This document shows positions 1 through 11,300 of a stretch of DNA of 64,000 nucleotides, in pieces; position 1 is the first letter of the stretch; every line of letters starts with the position of its first letter. Both the position numbers and the translations under genes were made by a program. Origin of the DNA: Castanea sativa (taxonomy: Eukaryota; Streptophyta; Magnoliopsida; Fagales; Fagaceae); NCBI RefSeq assembly GCF_040712315.1, contig NC_134024.1, positions 2,317,158 through 2,381,157 on the forward strand. Direction: 5' to 3'. The notes beneath the pieces were generated by a model. It had not been told where the DNA came from. It was given only the letters and a program-made list of their open reading frames with translations, and searched no databases.

Positions 1-1155
1 TTAAAAACTCTCCAAACTCCAAAGACAATTCCTCTCACATCACGGTTCGACTATTGACCGCCATTAATTGGCAATGGACCAGTTGACTATCTGTGGATTT
101 CTTCCCAAATGCTTTTTTTATTATTATAAATTTTTCTAATAAATTCAGACTTTAGGGTCAATATTAACATTTGAGGCTCCCAAATGACCCAAAAAGAACA
201 CAATGTTTTATTAGCTCATTATCAATATTGCAACCAAATACATGACAATGAGTCAATTTTCTGACAAGTATTTTTAGTCAAAACAAATGGAGCATTTATT
301 TTATAGGAAAACTTTTATAAATTCTTCTTTGGCCCCTTAAGAATTAAAGACATTCAAAGTGAAATTTTGGAGAATTATAACACTTTTATAACTCAACATG
401 ATGCAACCGTCCAAAATTAACTTTTGGCAAGTTATATTTTTGATTCAAGGTGGGCATGCCAATTTCATAAAGATTTAATTTTGGCTCATTCATTATTTCA
501 GTTATTAAAAAAAAAATTATCAAACCAATTTATCCATTTTATTCCCACTCCCAAACCAATTGTTTACATAATTTAATTTGAAGAAGTACAGCTTTGAGGA
601 GTTTATCATTGATATTAGGGTGCTTTTGAATGATTTTAAACAAAGAGAAACATAACATACCTTGGGGCCTCAACTAAAGAAGTAAAAGCTTGGGTTTGTG
701 TTGGCACAAAGGCATAAATCATTAAATTCTATTTTTAATTAATAGAAACCAATACCTCCTCTTCACTCATTTACCTGGTATACAAAGCTTTTTCAATTGT
801 CTACTTTGAAAATTTTGAGTATTGCCATTGTTATTAATATTTTGTACTCAAGCAACCTCAAAGGGTCTTAAACATTTATATTTAGCATGTTTAACTTAAA
901 GTATTCCAATGAGGTTTCTCTCAGCAATTAAGCATGAAATGAGATGCTTAATTTTTTGCTCAATCAATGTATCTCTTGATGAAATAGATTTTGGATTTAG
1001 TGGATCCAATATCATTGCTAACCTAAGAAAATTAGTGGACTAATTCATGAAAACATATCTCCCAAGGAGTATCTTTGCCTAGTATTTTTCTTTCTCCCCT
1101 AAAGTTTTATAATTGGTTTGAACCATCATTTTATTATTTTCTATCTTCTTTGCAG
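1..1155. other. AT-rich non-coding, probably intron upstream of the NB-ARC exon
   Basis: No reading frame long enough for a TIR exon (about 160 codons) is present on the + strand here. The stretch ends in a pyrimidine-rich acceptor (cttctttgcag) that opens the NB-ARC exon. The simplest reading is that this is the long first intron of the TNL gene, with the TIR exon before the window. A TIR-less gene cannot be excluded. Confidence 0.5.
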
Positions 1156-4100
1156 GCATGAGTCTGAAATTATCCAAGACATTGTGAAAGGAATTATGGA
1201 GAAATTGAGTTCTAAATCCTCAAGCATTAACGAAAATTTGATAGGAATTAATTCTATGGTGGCAAAATTGATCCCTTCGTATGTAGGTTTTGGGAACGAT
1301 ACTTACATGATGGGCATTTGTGGTATGGGGGGTCTGGGAAAAACAACTCTTGCTAGTGCTATATATTACAAGTATTCTGATCATTTTGAAGGTTCTAGTT
1401 TTATTGCCAATGTTAGGGAACGATCAGAAAAAGGTGAACTGCATAAATTACAACAACAATTGCTTGGTCAAATTTTGGAGAGAAGTAATATAAAGATCTA
1501 CAATGTTCAAGATGGAGTTAAAAAGATCAAGAGTAGTGGGTTATGTCACAAAAAAGTTCTACTTGTCCTAGATGATGTTAATCACAAGGACCAATTAGAA
1601 AATTTGGCTGAAAAGCGTGACTGGTTTGGATCAGGGAGTTGGATCATCATAACAACTAGAGATGAACATGTGTTAGTCCAACATGGAGTGCTTAAAATAT
1701 ATAAGCCTAATGTATTAGATGATGATGATGCCTTAACACTTTTTTGTTCGAAAGCCTTCAAAAAGGAGCAACCCGAAGAAGGCTATATGCAGCTCTCCCG
1801 AAAAGTTGTAAAATATGCTAGTGGCCTTCCATTTGCTCTTGTTACTTTGGGTTCCTTTTTGGTTGGAAGAACAGTAGAAGAGTGGCAAAGTGCACTTAAT
1901 AGTTTTAAAAATATTAAAGGAAACATACATGATATACTTAAAATAAGTTATGATGGACTAGAGAAAATGTGGAAGGAGATATTCTTAGATATTGCATGTT
2001 TCTTTAGATGGCAAAAGAAAGATGATGTAATACAAATATTAGAGATTTGTGGTTTTAATGCAAGAATTGGTGTAAGTGTTCTTGTGGAAAGATCTCTCCT
2101 AACGGTGGATGACAAAGAATGTTTTGTGATGCATGATCTACTAGCAGAAATGGGTCAAAAAATTATTCGTTTTGAATCAGGTGGAAAGCTTGGAAAGCAA
2201 AGTCGGTTGTGGCTTGTTGAGGACTTGCTTCATGTATTAAAGAATGATATGGTAAGAAAAATGACAAAGATATAATTTTATTTCGATGAATAATATTGAG
2301 TTGGTATAGTAAAATAATTTTGTTCAATAAGTATTTATGCAACGAAATCAAGAATAAAACATTCATTTACCAATTACCATGCTAATATATTGTCAATGAT
2401 GATCTCTTATATTTTGAAAACATATATTATCTCTTTGTAATTGTTTATGAAATTGAATTTATTTTTCTTGATGTAATGAACTAATTATTCATCTCTTGGT
2501 TACTACCTAGAACAAAAAGGCTATCTTAACATTTTTTTTAATATAAAAAAAAAATCATTCTATAGGCTTTATTTTCTTTTTCCGTCAGTTTAAAAGTAAT
2601 ATTGTGATTTCCTTCCCACCCCCCCCCCCCCCTTTGGTCTTGAATTTCTAAAAGGTAGAAGTGCACCTTTCAAGTTTTAATGTATGAATTTTAAACAGAT
2701 TAATATGGAAAAAAGACTTTAAAAAAAGATGTAATACAATCTATTAATAGGCCTTTATATGTAGTACATTTTACTATCAACATATGATGTTGTACTACAA
2801 TCTATTAGTTACTAATGGGACTCTTTAGAATCCATTTGGTTTAGTTTTATGAAAATTCATGTTTTGAAAACTTTAGAAGTTGTGTTTAGAAAATTTGTTT
2901 TTCAAAATGAAATTAAGTGTTTGGTAAAATATGTAGAAATTATTATTGTTATGAAAAATTGCAGCGTGAAAATGCAATTTTTTAGAGATTTCCATGAGCT
3001 GCTATTTGAAAATGCAACTTTTTTTCTATTATAAAAATGTAATTTTCCTAAAAATGCAAAACCAAATACCAATCTTATTGCAATTTCATTTAAATATCTC
3101 TTTTTCTCTACAAAATCGCAATGCCAAATGGTATATAATTTGATGTACATTTTCCTATTTTGAAATATTAAATTTGCGGTTGGGCCCAACATATTGGAGG
3201 GCCTTTTAAAGAAATATATATATTTTGGAGAGTTTTATATATGGAAAACTTAGGGAGTAAGATTTTTTTTTAATCTCCTTCACAACTTTAAAAACGGTAT
3301 AGAGCTTAAATAATTTTAGTATTCTTGTCATTTGATTGTGCAAAACTGCAAATCACCAAGCCTTTGCTTTTGAAATCTTAGGCAACAGAAGCAATTCAAG
3401 CCATAGTCGTTAGATTCAAGGAAAATGAATTTAACTATGAAGCAGTTCCTGAAGTGATATTATCAAAGATGTCTAATCTTAGATTGATGATGATTAAGAA
3501 GACAGACTACTACTGGTATGACCGAAGATATCTTGATGTTCCTAATGACCAAAGACAAATTCTTGTTCCTAATCAACTAAGGTATCTTTCATGGGACCGT
3601 TGTCCTTTAAAATGTTTGTCATCCAGTTCCCAACCAAAGGAGCTTGTTGGACTTGGCTTGTATGAAAGCAGAATTGAATATCTTTGGGAAGGAGTAATGG
3701 TAATTTGTTCTTTTTAACTGCCTTTCTATTGCTTTTTATTATCTCTATTTTTTTAAGTGTAGCTACAAATACTAATTTCTACGTTTAACGAAAACTCTTT
3801 TTTATTTTTTTGGTTACAGCGTTCAGTCAACTTAAAGTTCATTAATCTTTGTCGTTCCAAAAACCTTATCAGGACACCTGACTTTTCAGGTGTTCCGATG
3901 CTTGAGGGACTAAGCTTTTCTCATTGCGATAGCTTGGTAGAGATCCACCCATCTATTGGACAACTCAGCAAGCTCAAGTATTTAAATTTGCTATGCTGCA
4001 AATCTCTTACCGATCTTCCCTGCATGTCTGCCGTAATGCAGTCCCTTACGGATCTTGATCTTACATTTTGCTCAAAAATCAGTTCATTTCCGAAATTTAC

Positions 4101-5104
4101 GGGAATTATGAAAAGCCTATCAAAACTCAAATTGTGTTGGACTGCTATTAAGAAAGTACCACCCTCATTGATCAAGTATTTGACTGCCCTTACTTTCTTA
4201 GATCTAAGTTTTTGCACAAATCTCGAATGTCTTCCAAGCAACATGGATAATTTGAGGTCTCTTCAAACACTCCATCTTACCATTTGCAAAAAACTAAAAT
4301 CGTTGCCAAGGCTTCCATCAACTATAAGATGTATACATGTGGAACTTTGTGGTTCCCTAAAATGGTTACCAGCATGGGTCAAACTGAGTATCTGGTCACA
4401 ACCTCTCTCCCAATGGCTTCCGTATGATGAGAGGCATAGTCAAAAGGAATTTACAATATTAGTCCATTTCCTACAGGTAATCTCTTTTTTCTCTCTATCG
4501 AATTGCTAAATAATAACATTTAACAATACTTGTGTTTTGGGTACAGGGACTTCTTTGTCGTACAACCGTTTATGGAAATTCCTCCAAAAGTGAAGAGGAT
4601 GGATTTGGAACTGAATTTCAGATAATTATTCCGTCATGTTTAACTCAAAAAGTGGGGAATTCAATAAGCATAGAGTTGCCTTCAAATTGGTATAATAGTA
4701 AATGGATAGGATTAGCTCTCTGGGCATTATTGCCAAATCCAAGGTTGATAGATGGTCTTAGGGCTCGTGAGGTAGTTGTTGGTAAAATGCATCAAAATAA
4801 CTGTGCCTTTGAACTTTTAACTACTCGGATAAATGTTGAGGTCCAAACTGATTATCTACTCAATTACGTATTGTATGTGTCTCGCGACGAGTGGTTTGCT
4901 GTTGGGAATGGTGAATGTAGTCAGATTGAGGTTATATTTAACGGCAGTAAGCTATTTGATCTGAAAATTGGGGTCAGTTTGGTATACGAGAAAGATGCGG
5001 ACGAGTTCAACCAAACAAATGAACAATGTTTGATTGAGAGCTTTGGGGAAGTACACATCTTTAAATCAACTGGTAATGATCATCTCAACCATCCTTCCCA
5101 TTAA
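1156..5104 (+). CDS. TNL-type NBS-LRR disease resistance protein, 5' partial (NB-ARC, LRR, C-JID)
   Basis: This is an intracellular immune receptor fragment. I read four exons with GT-AG junctions: 1156..2251, 3382..3699, 3820..4476 and 4547..5104; all three internal junctions are phase 0. Exon 1 carries NB-ARC with P-loop GMGGLGKTT (1322-1348), kinase-2 LLVLDDV (about 1558-1578), RNBS-B IIITTRDEH, GLPFAL in place of the usual GLPLAL, RNBS-D FLDIACFF and an intact MHD (2129-2137). Exons 2 and 3 encode leucine-rich repeats (LRYLSWD, KLKYLNLLCCKSLTDLP). Exon 4 matches the C-JID jelly-roll domain typical of TNL C termini (GTEFQIIIP, VGNSISIELP). The first base of exon 1 completes a codon begun in an upstream exon, so the start lies outside. 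The LRR region is short (about 325 residues over exons 2 and 3). No stop or frameshift is seen, so the gene may be functional. Subclass rests on domain order, since TIR itself is not visible. Confidence 0.88.
2252..3381 (+). other. TNL intron between NB-ARC and first LRR exon, with MITE-like sequence
   Basis: This 1.13-kb intron starts gtaag and ends cttag. It contains a run of 14 C (2619-2632). Between about 2831 and 3130 lies an AT-rich stretch that starts near CCATTTGG and ends near CCAAATGG, which looks like a decayed hAT-type MITE. No clear target-site duplication is visible, so that part is tentative. Confidence 0.45.
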
Positions 5105-5401
5105 TGTCCAATCCTTTTCTATCTTTTTTTTCTTTCTAACTATACATCTGGTTTTGTCATTGGCAAGTAAGTCTTGTCATTTTTCTTTTTCTTCTTTTTG
5201 CCTCACCGTGCACAAGCAATCCCAATCACCTTGTACTTTCTAAGTTCTTGAAAATTAAACTTAAATTTTGACACAAGTTTATTGCCAATTGTCTAAGCCT
5301 CTATATCATCATCACTTACAAGAATATGATCTAGATAGGAAATACATTCTCAAGCTTCACCCATCACATTTCTCTATGGATTTTGCTAATGTAGATCTTT
5401 C

Positions 5402-5680
5402 AATCCTAATTTGGCATCCTATTTGTAACTATCAGATTTTATGCCATTTTACATATTCGTTTTGTGCTGGCAAATGCAATACAACTTTTCCTGATAAATT
5501 TTTGAACTGTAAAAGCTAGAGACTATAGAGTATTTCCTTCCTTACCATGAATATTCTTTGTAATCATTGGTGTCATGCCTAACAAAACCTGTAGGAAGCA
5601 AACTCCAATTACACTCATTAGTAATGGGTGAATTATTATTATTATTATCATACTAACTAAGGTTTACACATATATGTAGT
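5402..5680. repeat. Diverged direct repeat, copy 1
   Basis: The block from ggcatcc-tatttgtaac to catatatgtag recurs 369 bases downstream with scattered substitutions and small indels. Both copies share the segments around aactagagact or gctagagact and taatcattggtg. Copy 1 has the uninterrupted gaattattattatt site where copy 2 carries a MITE. Confidence 0.75.
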
Positions 5681-5769
5681 TGGTGATGATGATGGGGATG
5701 ATGATGATGATGATGATGATGAAGATGATAATTGGCGATGATGATGGGGATGATGATGAAGATGATGAT
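5680..5769. repeat. GAT-rich microsatellite
   Basis: Imperfect (GAT)n with GATGGG and GAAGAT interruptions, lying between the two copies of the tandem duplication. Confidence 0.85.
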
Positions 5770-5770
5770 C

Positions 5771-6533
5771 AGTCCTATTATGGCATCCCATTTGTAACTG
5801 TTCAAGTATTATGCTAATTTTCATATTCACCTTGTGTGTGTTGGCAAAAGCAAGAGAAATTTTCATCATAAATTTTTGAAACGTGAAAACTAGAGACTGT
5901 ATAGTTACTACAATACTTCCTTCTCTACCATGTCTATACTTCATATAATCATTGGTGCTATGCCTTCCAGAAAGGGCAAGGAGGAACTCCAATTGTAATT
6001 ATACTGATTATTCATGAGTTAAATATTAGGGTAAATTACAATTTACCTACTTGTGGTTTAACTGAAATTTAAGTTGTTTATATGTGATTTGAAATTTGAC
6101 ACTTTACCTACTTGAAGTTTGACTAAATTTTAAGTTGCCTACTTGTGGTTTGAAATTTGACACTTTACCTACCTGAGGTTTGATCAAAATTTAAGTTTCC
6201 TACCTATGGTTTGAAATTCCATGACATAAGCGTTTCGCTGGATTCTTTTTTATCTTATTTGATCTTGTATTTTTATATATTTTGTGTTTTTTGAGGATAA
6301 AGACATAAAAGTAAAGTGAAATTACATATTTAGCTATATTTTTAATAGAAGTGAGTTATGAAACTTTAACTAAGCTAACCTTAGGTGGGTAAAGTGTCAA
6401 ATTTCAAACCACAGGTAGGTAACTTAAATTTCGGTCAAACTACTGGTGGGTAAGTTGTAATTTGTCCTAAATATTATTATTATTATTTTTAATTATAGTA
6501 CCATACTAACACAAGTTTTCACATATATGTAGG
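5771..6533. repeat. Diverged direct repeat, copy 2, interrupted by a MITE
   Basis: Second copy of the 5402-5680 block, about 315 bases once the MITE (6029-6467) and one copy of its target duplication are removed. The left part (about 5771-6028) and right part (6468-6533) both align to copy 1, which places the MITE insertion after the duplication. Confidence 0.72.
6029..6467. mobile_element. MULE-type MITE with 9-bp target-site duplication
   Basis: The termini are inverted repeats, GGGTAAATTAC at the left and the complement of GGACAAATTAC at the right, continuing imperfectly as the ACCTACTTGTGGTTT motif. TAAATATTA flanks both sides (6020-6028 and 6468-6476), a 9-bp duplication typical of Mutator-like elements. 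Inside, the motif near TTTGACACTTTACCTACCTG is repeated several times. There is no coding capacity. The related repeat copy 1 upstream supplies a natural empty site, which strongly supports a transposition event. Confidence 0.85.
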
Positions 6534-7874
6534 TAATAACAATGTAGCTCTCTAGAAGATGACGCTCATGTCTTACTTATACTTTGACTGGCTACTAAGT
6601 AGTGAAGATTATCTTAGCTTGAATTTCAGTTGAGGCTATTGCTACTGGATGTGCATAAGCATTTCTGTCAATATGACTATTTTTTTTAAAGTTGAAAATC
6701 CTTGCATGGTGTATTGAATTTGTAAATGGTTTCGGTTATAATGATTTGGAAATGTATTCAAGTGACATATCCTTGTATCTTGTTTCATAATGACCGTAGA
6801 ATATGGTTTTTTCCTTTCTTTTTTAAAGGGGTTTAGTCTGTACCAATTATAATGATTTCTACAGAATGACGTTCAATTGAGCCTACTGTTATTGGATGGT
6901 ATACAAGCTATACTGTTAACTTTGTACAATTCTCTTGTGTAGTGATTTTGATTTAATGTCTATGAGAGCATGAGTTGTGAATTTTGTAGACATTTAGAAG
7001 CTACTACTTTTTATCAATCACGCTGTACGATTAGCTAAGCATTAATGCAGTCTTCATTCTAGAATATATCCTTACAATTAAAAAGTCAACAAACACTGTT
7101 GGAAGCTTTGAACAAGTTGATAGTTAATGTAATCTTCTTTGATTTTTTCAGGGATTTGTCTAGTTGATAGTTATGGCCAAACCACTATATTGTTAATATC
7201 TTTCTTCAAATTAAATCAGCATATTAAGCCAATGTAGAAGCTGACGTTGCTAAAGGAATCTACTGACAACATATAGAAGCTAATGTCAATCTTGGAGCAT
7301 ATTATGGAATGTGAATAATGATTAAAATCTTGACTTGTAATGAAGTGCATATTTAGGAGCTGTGACAGAAGGGACTTTTATATGCGAGCAGTCAGCATTG
7401 TGTTGAATGGTATGAACACTTCTAAAATGATTGTGAGCTGCAGCAGTTCAAGTACATTAAAAAATATAGCCATATCATTTGAGAAGGTACCAATACACCT
7501 TTCAGTATTAGATTAAGTTAACATGAATCTAATTTAAAATTAAAATCTACTAAATTGGCAGACAAAAACTTCGACTAGCCTGAACAAACCGTTTCTAATT
7601 ACCAAAAGAAATAGTATAAACAGAGCTTTGTGAATTTTGGATGCCAGTTGTAAAACAGCTGAAGTTCCCCTGGCTTGCATGCACGGTTTCATTTGCAGCA
7701 TAAGAATTCATATCAAATTAATTAATATATGATACAGCAGCTGTGTGACATAATCTATCTCTACATACACTCTTGTCTTCCTTCAATTTGCAGTGTGAAA
7801 AAAAGGGGAGCTGATGTGAGAAAATTTTGATGAATATGGCAGGTCTGTTGGTTGGAAAACATGGGATTTGATTT
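6534..7874. other. Intergenic, no gene recognised
   Basis: AT-rich sequence with no credible coding region. Two short segments near 6630 and 6870 (attgctactggatg and actgttattggatgg) look like weak internal repeats. The right end abuts the left LTR of the copia element. Confidence 0.5.
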
Positions 7875-8362
7875 TGAAAAAACTGAGAGAAATCTAAATA
7901 AATTGAGAGAATTTCATTGATTGAAGAAAAGATTACAAGAATGGAAAAACTTACTAAATAATACACATTGCCCTGTTTATATACACAGTGAACAACTATC
8001 AACCAGAAGAAATGGCGCCAAAGACAGTTACAATCAATTATTGAATCTTCTAGAATGTACACGTGGCAACCAAAACTAACAACCTCCTAAAATTAAGGAA
8101 TCTAAGTCTTCAGTGCTGTTGAGAGAACAAAACATGATGTGGCATTGCTTCAATTACTTCCAAAAACTCAATGCTAATCAAGTCAGTCTTTGATGCTTGC
8201 TGTGTGGCTTGATCCCTGCATTGTTCATCAGCAAGTGCTGCACATCCTAGCACATTTGTGTCTTGGCTAGTGCACTTTGTCTCAGCAACTGCCGCATCAC
8301 TTAGCAGACTTGCAGCTTGTCTCATGCCACTCTGCCCTGTAGTATGCCCTGCAGTTTTAACA
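7875..8362 (-). repeat. Copia 3' LTR
   Basis: 488 bp, TG...CA, on the left because the element is reversed. It differs from the 5' LTR at six positions. A TATATAAA-like box is present on the - strand near 7976-7983. The last 253 bases of the pol reading frame lie inside this LTR. Confidence 0.93.
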
Positions 8363-11300
8363 CTCCCCCTCAAGAGCATAGCTCTTGCCATTTTACTTGG
8401 TATAGGTGAGTAAGGATAATCCACTACATGAGCAAATATATTGATAACACCCAACCTAGTGATCAACCTCAAATAGTTCTCAACCCCTAATGCTTTTGTA
8501 AACACATCTGCCAACTGGTTTTTGGTTGAGACATAGAAGGTCTTTAATGTACCATCAATGATTTTATTCCTCACAACATGGCAATCAGCTTCTATGTGCT
8601 TGGACCTCTCATGAAACACAGGATTTGCTGCTATGTGAAGTGCTGCCTGGTTATTACAGTATAACAACACAGGTTTATCATGCTTAACATGTAAATCTTG
8701 CAATAAATGTAGGATCCAAGTCAATTCACAAGTAGTAGTGGCCATTGCCCGGTACTCTGCCTCTGCACTTGATCTAGACACAATGCTTTGTTTTTTAGAC
8801 CTCCAAGACACCAAAGCATTGCCCAAAAACACACAATAACCTGTCAAGGACTTCCTTGTGTCTGGGCATCCTGCCCAATCTGCATCACAGTATGCTTTTA
8901 GGTGTAGATCAGAGTCTTTGGGAAAGAAAACACCTTGTCCAGGTGTGCCTTTAATATATTGAAGTATCCTGGTAGCTGCCTTCATATGTGGTACTCTAGG
9001 TTGTGCCAAAAATTGGCTAAGCCTATGTACTGCATATGTGATATCTGGCCTGCTCAAAGTCAGATACATTAGCTTCCCAATGAGCCTTCTGTACTTTCCA
9101 GGATTAGAAATCAAATCTCCATTACCTTTAGACAATTTCAATTGCTGCTCCATTGGTGTTTGAACTGGTTTGCAACCTGTCATTCCAGTCTCTTTAAGAA
9201 CTTCAAGAGCATACTTTCTTTGTGTTAAGCTGATGCCAGTTTTGTTTCTTGCAATTTCTAGGCCCAAAAAATACTTGAGTGATCCCAAGTCTTTAATCCC
9301 AAACCTTTGATCTAGGACTGACTTCACAGAAGCAACACAATCAAGATCATTACCTGTAATGATCATATCATCTACATAAACTAATAAGGCAGTGAACAAA
9401 GGTCCTTTGCTATAAACAAATAAGGAATGGTCTGCTTGGGACTGCACAAAACCAAGCTGTGTGATTGTTGCTGACAATTTTGTGTACCATTGCCTAGAAG
9501 CCTGTCTCAAACCATAAAGGGATTTTACCAACTTACATACTTGAGGAGTAGCTGCTGGAGTAGCTGCTGAAGAAGAGACAGAACACTCCCCCTTACTGTG
9601 AAAACCAGGAGGCAAAGTCATGTAAACTTCCTCATCCAAGTCCCCATGGAGGAAGGCATTGTTGATATCTAATTGATGTAAAGGCCATGATCTAGCAGCA
9701 GCAAGTGCAATTAAAACTCTTACTGAAACAGTTTTAGCAACAGGGGAAAAGGTTTCCAAAAAGTCAAGACCTTCTCTTTGGGTATAGCCTTTAGCCACCA
9801 ATCTAGCTTTATACCTCTCAACACTGCCATCTGGATTGAATTTGATCTTATAGACCCACTTGCAGCCAATGGGAGATTTACCAGGAGGTAAGGCAGTCAC
9901 ATCCCAAGTATGATTGTTCTCAAGTGCATGAATCTCTTTGTCCATGGCAGCCCTCCAAAGAGGGTCTTGAACTGCCTGGGAGAAGCATGTAGGTTCTTGA
10001 GGACTAGAACCAACTGTCATCAAGTAAGATTGATAACTAGGGTCCAAGTGTGAATAGGTGAGGCACTCATCAAGGTCATAAGGAGCACCAGAAGCAAATG
10101 TAGCACAGGCATAGTCCTGCAAGTAGGCAGGAGGTCTGATGTCTCTAGTTGACTTCCTGAGAGGCATTGGAGGTGCTGATACAACTGGTGGAGAAGAAGC
10201 AGGGATAGGCAAAACCTGACTAGTACTATTTGGAACATCAATAGACATGAAAGAAGTAATAGGGTCAACAGTAATGATATCATTATAGGTAGATTGAGGA
10301 AATGAGGTAGTAGGAGTAGTGGAAGGACCAAGATCAGGGATGCTAATAGGAGTAACAAAGGAATCATTACCTGCTGAAGAAGAGGGAGCAACAACATCCT
10401 CAAAAGGATCTGCAACAGGACTAGAAACAGATGCAAAAGGAAAAGAATGTTCATGAAAAATAACATCCCTAGAAAGAAACACACTGTTAGTAGCAAGGTC
10501 TAAAACCTTATAGCCTTTTACCCCAAAAGGATACCCCAAAAAAACACACCTTTTGGCCCTAGGAGCAAACTTTGTTCTGTGATTTGAAAGGGTAGAAGCA
10601 AAACATAAACATCCAAAAATTCTTAAATGGACATAAGTGGGTGGATGACCAAACAAAATCTCAAAAGGAGTTTTATTTGATAAGACTGAGGAGGGGGTTC
10701 TATTTATCAGGTAAACAGCAGTAAGAACAGCATGTCCCCATAGGTATAAAGGTAAATGAGAGTGAAACATGAGAGCCCTAGCTACATTCAAGATGTGTTG
10801 ATGTTTCCTCTCAACAACACCATTTTGTTGAGGGGTTTCAACACAACTCAATTGATGACAAATACCCTTTTGAGTAATGAAATCCCTCATGAAAAATTCT
10901 GTACCATTATCTGACCTAATGGTCTTAACCTTTTTTGAAAATTGAGTCTCCACCATGGTACAAAAACCTTCCAAAGCAGACTGAGTTTGGGACTTATGTT
11001 TCAACAAATAAACTCAAGTACACCTTGAACAATCATCTACAATTGTTAAGAAGTATTTGCAATTATCAATGGTAGACACTGAGAAAGGTCCCCACAAGTC
11101 ACAATGTATCAAATCAAAACAAGCAGAGGAAATTTGAGAGCTTTTATTGAAAGGCAAACGTTTTTGTTTTGCAAGGGGACATATCTCACAGGCAAAGTTC
11201 TCAATAGAAGTACAAAGTGGTTCACCATTGTTCCTAATTGAAACTAATTTGTCATTAGACAGATGTCCTAATCTAGAATGCCAGACATGAGTGTTATGCA

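Larger units (their letters stand above)
5105..6028. other. TNL 3' flank with first half of a tandem duplication
   Basis: No gene is seen. Probable 3' UTR and flank of the TNL gene. It includes repeat copy 1 (about 5402-5680), a GAT/GATGGG microsatellite (about 5680-5769), and the start of repeat copy 2 (from about 5771). A reading frame of 111 codons on the - strand is only the translated microsatellite and repeat. Confidence 0.5.

Noticed and set aside
2831..3130. Possible hAT-type MITE in TNL intron
   Set aside because: Ends share only about 8 bp (CCATTTGG) and the flanks do not form a convincing 8-bp duplication, so it is mentioned in the intron entry only.
5657..5992. 111-codon - strand frame with His/Ser runs
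   Set aside because: Translates the GAT microsatellite and the second repeat copy.
10020..10496. 158-codon Leu-rich - strand frame
   Set aside because: Alternate register of the copia polyprotein linker; leucine richness arises from the codon shift.
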